Below are positions 4,437 through 10,054 of a stretch of 10,054 nucleotides of DNA, piece after piece (positions within the stretch are counted from its first letter, which is position 1; each line of letters opens with the position of its first letter). This DNA is from SVQP01 sp045652835 (lineage in GTDB: Bacteria > Bacillota > Clostridia > Oscillospirales > CAG-272): assembly GCA_045652835.1 (NCBI GenBank), contig JAZOLE010000041.1:1-10054 (forward strand). Direction: 5' to 3'. Below the pieces are notes generated by a model that did not search any database, was not told the origin of the DNA, and saw only the letters and a list, made by a program, of their open reading frames with translations. A program made the translations under genes and the position numbers.

Positions 4437-7112
4437 TCAATACCCCGTCTTTTTCCCACACAAGCGCCAGATGATCTTGCGTAGCAGCTCGGTGGGAATG
4501 GCGAGCAGGGCAAGCGAAAAGGTGAATCCCAGCTCGGCAGGGGTCAGAGGGGCGGTACGCAGCACGCTGCCGCCAAGGTACACGAATGCGATCTGTATCA
4601 CGGTCACGGCAAGCATAATGCCGATAAACCCGGGGTTTTTGCCAATCCCGGCAAGCAGGCGCAGCCGATCGGTTCGCGCCCCGAAGCAATTGCACACCGA
4701 CATGAAGATAAACAGCGCAAAAAAGGCGGTGAGCAGATAAAGATCATCGGGAGAAGCGCGAAACCGCCCCGTGACGGCAGGCACGACCAAAAGCGACAGG
4801 CACACGCCCACCGTGGCAATCCCCTGCCAAAGGATCTGAAAGATCATGTAGCCGTTAAGGATCGGCTCGTCGCGCCGCTTGGGTGCTTCCTTGAGGTAAA
4901 ACCTTTTGGGCGCTTCCCCTGCAAAGGCAAGCCCACCCAGCGTATCCATGATCATGTTGATCCACAGCATCTGCACCACGGTCACAGGGGCGTCAAAGCC
5001 CAAAAACGGACCGATCATGGAAACGCCCACCGCGCAAAAATTCATGGTCAGCTGCAGCACGATGAATTTACGAATGCTCTTGAACACGGTGCGCCCGTAG
5101 AGCACGGCATTGACAACCGAGGCAAGGTTGTTGTCAAGCAGGATAATATCTCCTGCCTCGCGTGCCACCTGGGTGCCGTCACCCATGGCAAAGCCCACGT
5201 CCGAGGCGCGCAGGGCGGGAGCGTCATTGATGCCGTCACCCGTCATGCCTACCACCAGCTCCAGCTGCTGCGCCAAGCGCACAAGGCGGCTCTTATCCGA
5301 TGGCAACGCACGCGCCACCACGCCAATGCGAGGCAGCAGCGCGCGCACCTTGTCATCGCTCATGGCGGCAAGCTCCGCACCGTCAAGCACGATATCCACA
5401 CCGCCGCCCAAAATGCCGCATGCGCGTGCGATCTGCTCGGCTGTCTGCTTGCCGTCACCCGTGATCATAACCACCTGTACCCCCGCACCGCGCAAGTCCG
5501 CCACAGCACGCGGTGCTTCTGCGCGTAAGCCGTCCTCCAGGATCGCAAAGCCGATCAGCACCAGCGTTCCGAACGCCCCCGCCGCATAGCTCTCGCGCGT
5601 GCCGCTCTCACGGCAATAGGCAAGCGCGATCACGCGCTTGCCCAGCGTCGCGTACCTTTGCGCAAGCGCACGCAGGGCAGCGGCATCCGCCTTGACCTCC
5701 CTGCCCTGTGCGTCCAGCACGCGACGCACAAAGGGCAAAATGCGCTCGGGTGCACCCTTGATCTGCACCACACCGTCCACCATGGCTGCCGCGTACTTGC
5801 GCTCGCTCTCAAAGGGCAGCCGCCATGCAGCATCCTTGGCAGAGGGCAAGGCTTTTGGGCTTTGCAACGCGCTTTCAAACAAGGCGCGGTCGGTCGCATT
5901 GCCGCCCACGGCACGCACGCGTCCGCTGCCACCGTCACGCTCGGCATTCGCGGACGTGTTATGCAGACAGGCGCGGCGGTAATGCTCGGGCAACGTGCCA
6001 TGCCCCGATAGTGGCAGCCGCACCGCCTCTCCCGTGCCCAAAACCAACTCGGTAACGCGCATTTTGCCGTGCGTCAGCGTGCCTGTCTTGTCGGTAAACA
6101 GAATATTCATGCTGCCCGCGGCCTCAATGCCCGCGGGCTTTCTGACAAGCACCTGATCGCGCACCATGCGCCGCACGTTTGCCGAAAGCACCACCGCAAT
6201 CATCATCGGAAGTCCTTCGGGCACTGCCATGACCACCACGCTGAGCGCCAAGGTCAACGCGCGGAACAAGTGCTCCAGCAGAAATTGCCAATCACGCAGC
6301 CTTGCTATGATGATCTCACCGTCAAAGCCTGCGTCCAACACAAACGCATTAAGTAGATACACCACCGCCACCAATGCCGCCGCCGTGTACCCAAGCCGCG
6401 AGATCTGCCCTGCCAGCTTGCCCAGCCGCACCTTTAAGGGGCTGTCGCGCACCTCGGTCTGCACCTCGCTCGATATGCCGCCCAAAAAGGTGGCGTCTCC
6501 CACCGCCTCGACCAGCATCTCACCCTCGCCCTGCAGCACGGTGCAGCCGCCAAAGGCAAACGCTGCGTTCTCGGGCACGCGCTCGCCCCCACCCGGACAC
6601 TTTTGCACCGCTGCACTCTCGCCCGTCATGCTGGATTGATCCACGCGCAAGCTCCCTGCAAGCATTCTGCCGTCAGCCGGGATCATATCCCCTGCCTGTA
6701 AGAGCACCACGTCACCCACCACAATGTCCGCAGCGGACAGCTGCCTGATCTCGCCTGCGCGCCGTACCCGACACGCCCCCGCACCGCAGCTCTCGCTCAG
6801 GCGCGCAAATGCCGCCTCCGAGCCGTATTCGGACACGGTGGAGATCAGCGTTGCCAAAAACACCGACACCGCAATGCCAACGGTCTCCAGCCAATCTGCC
6901 TGCCTGAACATCAAAAGAATATGAATCCCCAGCGCGCAAAGCAGCACCTTGACGATGGGATCGCCCAAATTTCCGACAAATTGGCGGATAAACCCCTTTT
7001 TCTTTTTCTTCGAGAGCACGTTTGCCCCGTGCGCCGCCCGCGACAGTGCCACCTGCTCCTCTGTTAACCCATGTAAAACGGTCGCTCTGATGTCTGCCAC
7101 CCCCAATATCAT
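4437..7112 (-). CDS. Calcium-translocating P-type ATPase, PMCA-like (P2B)
   Basis: This is an 891-residue integral membrane pump that would use ATP to export Ca2+ from the cytoplasm. All P-type landmarks are present in order: TGES (163-166) in the actuator domain, VPEGLP (297-302) in membrane helix 4, the phosphorylated Asp341 in DKTGTLT, KGAPE (452-456) for nucleotide binding, TGD (551-553), and TGDGINDAP (624-632). In helix 6 the sequence LWINMIMDT (Asn719, Asp723) closely resembles the plasma-membrane type (LWVNLIMDT) rather than SERCA (LWVNLVTD), and QLTMN in helix 5 agrees. No calmodulin-binding tail is present, as expected in bacteria. The start at 7112 gives the expected N-terminus (GLTEEQVALSR). 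Its ribosome binding site is weak, so a nearby alternative start is possible. A longer reading frame to 7205 runs into a palindromic repeat and is unlikely. It is convergent with spoIIE. Export of Ca2+ during sporulation is a plausible but unproven role. Confidence 0.92.
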   Translation of the reverse strand: MILGVADIRATVLHGLTEEQVALSRAAHGANVLSKKKKKGFIRQFVGNLGDPIVKVLLCALGIHILLMFRQADWLETVGIAVSVFLATLISTVSEYGSEAAFARLSESCGAGACRVRRAGEIRQLSAADIVVGDVVLLQAGDMIPADGRMLAGSLRVDQSSMTGESAAVQKCPGGGERVPENAAFAFGGCTVLQGEGEMLVEAVGDATFLGGISSEVQTEVRDSPLKVRLGKLAGQISRLGYTAAALVAVVYLLNAFVLDAGFDGEIIIARLRDWQFLLEHLFRALTLALSVVVMAVPEGLPMMIAVVLSANVRRMVRDQVLVRKPAGIEAAGSMNILFTDKTGTLTHGKMRVTELVLGTGEAVRLPLSGHGTLPEHYRRACLHNTSANAERDGGSGRVRAVGGNATDRALFESALQSPKALPSAKDAAWRLPFESERKYAAAMVDGVVQIKGAPERILPFVRRVLDAQGREVKADAAALRALAQRYATLGKRVIALAYCRESGTRESYAAGAFGTLVLIGFAILEDGLRAEAPRAVADLRGAGVQVVMITGDGKQTAEQIARACGILGGGVDIVLDGAELAAMSDDKVRALLPRIGVVARALPSDKSRLVRLAQQLELVVGMTGDGINDAPALRASDVGFAMGDGTQVAREAGDIILLDNNLASVVNAVLYGRTVFKSIRKFIVLQLTMNFCAVGVSMIGPFLGFDAPVTVVQMLWINMIMDTLGGLAFAGEAPKRFYLKEAPKRRDEPILNGYMIFQILWQGIATVGVCLSLLVVPAVTGRFRASPDDLYLLTAFFALFIFMSVCNCFGARTDRLRLLAGIGKNPGFIGIMLAVTVIQIAFVYLGGSVLRTAPLTPAELGFTFSLALLAIPTELLRKIIWRLCGKKTGY

Positions 7113-7165
7113 TCTCGTTTGAATATATGCGGACAAGGGGCGCGAAATGCGTGACAAGCATAATC

Positions 7166-7284
7166 GTAGGGCGGGGCTTGCTCCCGCATGGGAATCAAAA
7201 CCCAATTTAGATAAACGGACAGTCGAGGACGCCTGCCCCTACGAAAATTTGCTTGTGCAAAACGGGGCGTCGAGGGCGCCGCCC
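7166..7284. repeat. GTAGGGG-type palindromes upstream of the calcium pump
   Basis: GTAGGGCGGGGCTTGCTCCC (from 7166) leads into a hairpin with stem GCGGG/CCCGC (7171-7175 with 7183-7187). An inverted GTAGGGGCAGGCGTCCTCG copy lies at 7224-7242, and GGCG...CGCC (7266-7280) follows. They are the same family as the palindromes after spoIIE. I see no clear consensus promoter for the ATPase gene here, although the region must contain one. Confidence 0.6.
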
Positions 7285-7304
7285 GAATGTCATCCTGCCC
7301 CCTC

Positions 7305-7427
7305 TGTGTCATCCTGAGCGGAGAAAACATCCCGGGTGGATGTTTTCGTAGTCGAACTTTCAAAAATCTGCAACAAATTGCTGATTTTTGAAAGTCAAAA
7401 CGCGGAGAGCGTTTTGAGGATCTCCGA
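7305..7427 (+). repeat. TGTGTCATCCTGAGCGGAG repeat, left copy, with three hairpins
   Basis: After the 19-bp head (7305-7323) come three consecutive perfect hairpins: GAAAACATCC/GGATGTTTTC (7323-7332 with 7338-7347), ACTTTCAAAAATC/GATTTTTGAAAGT (7356-7368 with 7383-7395, plus an inner GCAA/TTGC), and CAAAACGC/GCGTTTTG (7396-7403 with 7409-7416). The backbone pieces CGTAGTCGAAC and AGGATCTCCG appear between and after them. A shortened head TGTCATCCTG also occurs just before, at 7288-7297. No protein-coding content is credible. Confidence 0.75.
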
Positions 7428-7487
7428 ACGGTTTGTGCAACCTCTTTACTTTTGTTTTACGTTGAGTAAACCCGTAGGAGATCCCGC

Positions 7488-7557
7488 GTCGCCACGACAC
7501 GGGGGACAGTCCCGCAGTAACGTGTCCTGCGGACACATCACAGGGGACAGTCCCCTG
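7488..7557. repeat. Array of GGGACAGTCCC-type hairpins
   Basis: Four short hairpins follow each other: GTCG-CCA-CGAC (7488-7498), GGGA-CAG-TCCC (7503-7513), GTGTCC-TGC-GGACAC (7522-7536), and CAGGGGA-CAG-TCCCCTG (7541-7557). All have three-base loops. They lie between the two inverted copies of the TGTGTCATCCTGAGCGGAG repeat. No T-run follows any of them. Confidence 0.65.
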
Positions 7558-7571
7558 TATCATGGCTCGCG

Positions 7572-7629
7572 CCCTTCGGGTTCGACTTCGCTCGCTGCTC
7601 TGCAGCATCGCTCCGCTCAGGATGACACA
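7572..7629 (-). repeat. TGTGTCATCCTGAGCGGAG repeat, right copy (inverted)
   Basis: The 19-bp head is repeated exactly but inverted at 7611-7629. Reading inward on the minus strand it is followed by the hairpin GCTGC-AGA-GCAGC (7606-7594), the backbone GCGAAGTCGAAC, and CCC-GAA-GGG (7580-7572). The two copies thus share a frame but carry different hairpins. The pair spans 325 bp, ending 47 bp before the next promoter. Confidence 0.75.
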
Positions 7630-7676
7630 AGACGTGAAGACCGCCGCATTTCTTTTGTCTATTTTTCCCATACCGA

Positions 7677-7705
7677 TTGACATTTGCGCAAAATAATGGT
7701 ATCAT
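7677..7705 (+). promoter_or_regulatory. Sigma-A promoter of the GH99-like gene
   Basis: TTGACA (7677-7682), a 17-bp spacer and TATCAT (7700-7705) form a strong promoter. The start site would be near 7712, giving a leader of about 26 bases. GGAGGAGGT (7722-7730), an unusually strong ribosome binding site, lies seven bases before the ATG. High expression is likely. Confidence 0.85.
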
Positions 7706-7737
7706 ATGTACAAAGAATACTGGAGGAGGTACTTTCC

Positions 7738-9816
7738 ATGTCAAATACCAATCTTGATCGCAAGACCTTCCGCTTCCCCGGCTGTGACTTCGGCACGGGT
7801 GCGATCTGCGCAAAAGTAGAATTCAGCGGCGCGGAAAACGCGGATCTTGCCACCATCTACGTAGGCGACACCCCCGTAGGCGTTGCAGCGCTCAACAATA
7901 AGGACGCGCGCGATATTGCATACTGCAACATTACCAAGTTTGCAGGCGTGCATGACGTCAAGGTGATTGTGGACAGCCACGCAAAGGTTCACTCGATCGA
8001 ATTTTTGGACACCCCCGCATATAAGCAGGTCACCTATACCCCCGTGCCCGACAGTGCCATCCGTCACATCGACTCGGACACTTGGGAGGCTGTTGACATG
8101 CTGGGCAGACCCGTGCTCTCTGTTGAGGACGTTGGCCCCAAGACCGACAGACAGGTGGGTATCTTCTACTGGACATGGCACCAGCAGCATACCAATCTGC
8201 GCCCCGTGGACGTTGTCGATACGCTTGACAAGTTCCCTGCTGCCGAGTACCGCCGTGATCACCCCGCATGGGGCGAGGGTCCGTTCCAGTGCTTCTGGCA
8301 CGAGCCGCTGTACGGCTTCTATCAGGACATTGACCCCTATATCATTCGTCACCATATGTCTATGCTGCATAACGCAGGCGTGGATTTCCTGCTTTTCGAC
8401 TGCACCAACGGTGCGCTGCTCTGGCGTATGGCTTACGAGCCGCTGTTTGCAGAAATGCGCAAGATGAGAGAGGATGGCGTGGACACCCCCAAGGTAGCGT
8501 TCATGCTCAATTTCTGCCCCTGCAAGACCTCCGATTACATGCTGCGCTCGCTTTACCAGAACCTGTACGCGCCCGGTCTTTACTCCGACCTTTGGTACAT
8601 GCTGGACGGCAAGCCCATGATCATGGGTTACCCCGAATCGCTCCCCGAAAAGGGCTGCTGCGAGGAGGAGACCAAGATGCTAAACGAGATCCGCAATTTC
8701 TTCACCTTCCGTCCCGGTCAGCCCGGCTACGGCTGCGGCCCGAGCAGACAGGATCATTGGGGCTGGCTGGAGATCTTCCCGCAGCATAAGTACGGCGCAC
8801 GCCCCGACGGCTCGTGCGAAATGATGACTGTCGGCGTTGGTCAGAACGCAAACAAGGATCGCATCTGCACCCACTTTAACGATAAGGACACCTTTGGACG
8901 CAGCTATACCAAGAAATTCGGTCACAAGCTGCTGGATAAGGAATCCTATAAGTACGGCTACAACATTCAGGAGCAATGGGAAAGAGCGCTTGACATCGGT
9001 CCCGATATCGTATTCGTGACCGGTTGGAACGAGTGGATCATGGGTCAGTTCCACGAGCCGTGGCTGAGTGATAACGACTCCACGCAGCTTGCCATGGTTG
9101 ACCAGTACGACCGCGAGCACAGCCGCGATATTGAGCCCGACCGCGACGGCTATCTTGATACCTACTACCTGCAGCTTTGCTCCAACATCCGACGCTACAA
9201 GGGTGCAACCCAGCGTCAGAAGCTGTCCGCACCCAAGACCATTATCATGGACGGCTCGACCGAGCAGTGGGATGACGTTTCCCCGCGCTACGTTTGCGAT
9301 AAGGGTACCGCCGTGCACCGCGACCACGACGGCTTTAAGGGTACTCACTACACCAACTTCACGGGCAGAAACGACATTGTAGCCGCCAAGGTCGCACGTG
9401 ACGAGAACAACATCTACTTCTACGTGGAATGCGCCGAGGACATCACCGAGCCGACCGAGAACGGCTGGATGACGCTCTTTATCGACACCGACCGCGTCAA
9501 GTCCAACGGCTGGGAGGGTTATGACTTTATAGTCAACCGCCAAGCTCCCAAGGACGGCAAGACCGCGATTGAGAGATACGTGCGCACGGTAGACCCCAAG
9601 AGCTTTACTTGGGAAAAGGTTGCGGACGCAGAAATTGCCGTAAACGGCAAGACGCTGACCCTGTCCGTGCCGAGAACCGCCCTTGGCGTACTGCCGCCTC
9701 TCTGCTTTGAGTTCAAGTGGAGCGACAACATGCAAGAGCCCAACATCATGGACTTCTACGTCAACGGTGATACCGCACCCATCGGCAGATTTAATTATCT
9801 GTACCGCGAATATTAA
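7738..9816 (+). CDS. GH99/WbsX-like barrel protein with carbohydrate-binding-like flanking domains
   Basis: This 692-residue protein has three visible parts. Residues 1-92 resemble a CBM6-type beta-sandwich (ARDIAYCNITKFAGVHDVKV, then SIEFLD). Residues about 135-480 look like a GH99/WbsX-type barrel, starting at VGIFYWTWHQQ (140-150) and containing VTGWNEW (427-433), a hallmark of that group near the end of the barrel. Residues about 500-692 resemble a CBM9/DOMON-like sandwich (GRNDIVAAKVA, NIYFYVECAEDI, GWEGYDFIVNR). It probably acts on a glycan or glycoside, but the substrate is unknown and the catalytic residues cannot be assigned from sequence alone. No signal peptide or membrane segment is present, so it should be cytoplasmic, which is unusual for a polysaccharide-active enzyme with binding modules. 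The start at 7738 is set by a strong ribosome binding site; an earlier in-frame ATG lies within the promoter. Codon use is strongly biased (AAG, GAC, CCC, GGC), consistent with high expression. It is a single-gene unit. Confidence 0.75.
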   Translation: MSNTNLDRKTFRFPGCDFGTGAICAKVEFSGAENADLATIYVGDTPVGVAALNNKDARDIAYCNITKFAGVHDVKVIVDSHAKVHSIEFLDTPAYKQVTYTPVPDSAIRHIDSDTWEAVDMLGRPVLSVEDVGPKTDRQVGIFYWTWHQQHTNLRPVDVVDTLDKFPAAEYRRDHPAWGEGPFQCFWHEPLYGFYQDIDPYIIRHHMSMLHNAGVDFLLFDCTNGALLWRMAYEPLFAEMRKMREDGVDTPKVAFMLNFCPCKTSDYMLRSLYQNLYAPGLYSDLWYMLDGKPMIMGYPESLPEKGCCEEETKMLNEIRNFFTFRPGQPGYGCGPSRQDHWGWLEIFPQHKYGARPDGSCEMMTVGVGQNANKDRICTHFNDKDTFGRSYTKKFGHKLLDKESYKYGYNIQEQWERALDIGPDIVFVTGWNEWIMGQFHEPWLSDNDSTQLAMVDQYDREHSRDIEPDRDGYLDTYYLQLCSNIRRYKGATQRQKLSAPKTIIMDGSTEQWDDVSPRYVCDKGTAVHRDHDGFKGTHYTNFTGRNDIVAAKVARDENNIYFYVECAEDITEPTENGWMTLFIDTDRVKSNGWEGYDFIVNRQAPKDGKTAIERYVRTVDPKSFTWEKVADAEIAVNGKTLTLSVPRTALGVLPPLCFEFKWSDNMQEPNIMDFYVNGDTAPIGRFNYLYREY

Positions 9817-9829
9817 AGCAAAATTTCAT

Positions 9830-9866
9830 GCGACCTGTGAAATTTCACAGGTCGCTTCCCTTTTTT
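9830..9866 (+). terminator. Intrinsic terminator of the GH99-like gene
   Basis: A perfect 13-bp inverted repeat, GCGACCTGTGAAA (9830-9842) and TTTCACAGGTCGC (9843-9855), is followed by TTCCCTTTTTT. The innermost bases would form the loop. It begins 13 bp after the stop codon. Confidence 0.88.
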
Positions 9867-9948
9867 GCGAAAAAAGCAGCACACATGGGGCGTTTTGCGC
9901 ATATAATGACAACAGAAAAAATAAAACAAAAATTTCCTCAAAAAAGAC

Positions 9949-9977
9949 TTGACAAAGCCAAAGTGATGTGCTATAAT
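9949..9977 (+). promoter_or_regulatory. Consensus promoter of the tRNA-Cys gene
   Basis: TTGACA (9949-9954), 17 bp, and TATAAT (9972-9977) match the consensus exactly, with an extended -10 TGC. The start site would lie about 13 bp before the mature tRNA 5' end. Confidence 0.88.
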
Positions 9978-9996
9978 AATCGGGTCAACGAAATAC

Positions 9997-10054
9997 GGCG
10001 TCATGGCCAAGCGGTAAGGCAAAGGTCTGCAACACCTCTATCCCCGGTTCGATT
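9997..10054 (+). tRNA. tRNA-Cys (anticodon GCA), 3' end outside the window
   Basis: The visible part starts with the acceptor strand GGCGTCA and a D-arm with GCC/GGC (loop AAGCGGTAA). Then comes the anticodon loop CTGCAAC with anticodon GCA (cysteine), and the beginning of the T-arm with GGTTCGATT. The acceptor 3' strand and CCA lie beyond base 10054. It may be the first gene of a tRNA cluster. Confidence 0.9.

Noticed and set aside
7113..7205. A longer start for the calcium ATPase (922 residues)
   Set aside because: The extra residues are translated from a palindromic repeat and do not resemble P-type ATPase N-termini.
7336..7683. Overlapping reading frames of about 110 residues on both strands in the repeat island
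   Set aside because: They run through hairpins and inverted repeats, lack ribosome binding sites and show no domain.
9902..9907. A second TATAAT upstream of the tRNA-Cys gene
   Set aside because: No -35 hexamer lies at a suitable distance, and a consensus promoter is present at 9949-9977.

Overview
The window looks like a chromosomal segment of a spore-forming, moderately GC-rich member of the Clostridia (Bacillota). The evidence is a full-length SpoIIE homologue, strong GGAGG-type ribosome binding sites, TTGACA/TATAAT promoters, and intergenic palindromic repeats of a type I associate with gut Clostridia. The family-level placement is inference, since no 16S gene or other marker is present.

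Layout, left to right. (1) Bases 1-387 hold the C-terminal end of an AT-rich FGGY carbohydrate kinase, most like rhamnulokinase. A strong bidirectional terminator follows. (2) Bases 470-783 are a rearranged tRNA-Pro locus on the minus strand. It contains one complete tRNA-Pro(CGG) with a poorly paired acceptor stem, a promoter and a GTGGTC-rich inverted repeat in its leader. Further upstream lies the 5' half of a second tRNA-Pro(CGG), cut off at the anticodon loop but still behind a consensus promoter. (3) Bases 830-1309 (minus) encode a small SLOG/DUF1273 (YpsA-like) protein, divergent from (4) spoIIE at 1576-4086 (plus), the membrane PP2C phosphatase that activates sigma-F. (5) Bases 4087-4436 are non-coding and packed with short palindromes of a GTAGGGG...CCCGC family whose stems differ between copies but stay self-complementary. 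(6) Bases 4437-7112 (minus) encode a plasma-membrane-type (P2B/PMCA-like) calcium P-type ATPase, convergent with spoIIE. (7) Bases 7113-7676 are non-coding and hold a second repeat island: more GTAGGGG palindromes, two inverted copies of a TGTGTCATCCTGAGCGGAG repeat carrying different hairpins, and GGGGACAGTCCCC-type hairpins. (8) Bases 7738-9816 (plus) encode a 692-residue cytoplasmic protein with a GH99/WbsX-like barrel flanked by carbohydrate-binding-like domains. It has its own consensus promoter and a strong terminator. (9) The window ends inside a tRNA-Cys(GCA) gene with a consensus promoter.

The genes do not form one operon. Almost every unit has its own promoter, and strands alternate. 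Two functional threads can be seen: sporulation (SpoIIE, possibly supported by calcium handling through the pump) and carbohydrate metabolism (a rhamnulokinase fragment and a GH99-like protein). I found no convincing new multi-gene system. The most unusual content is the non-coding DNA: the broken and possibly chimeric tRNA-Pro locus, and two repeat islands in which a fixed frame carries interchangeable self-complementary hairpins.
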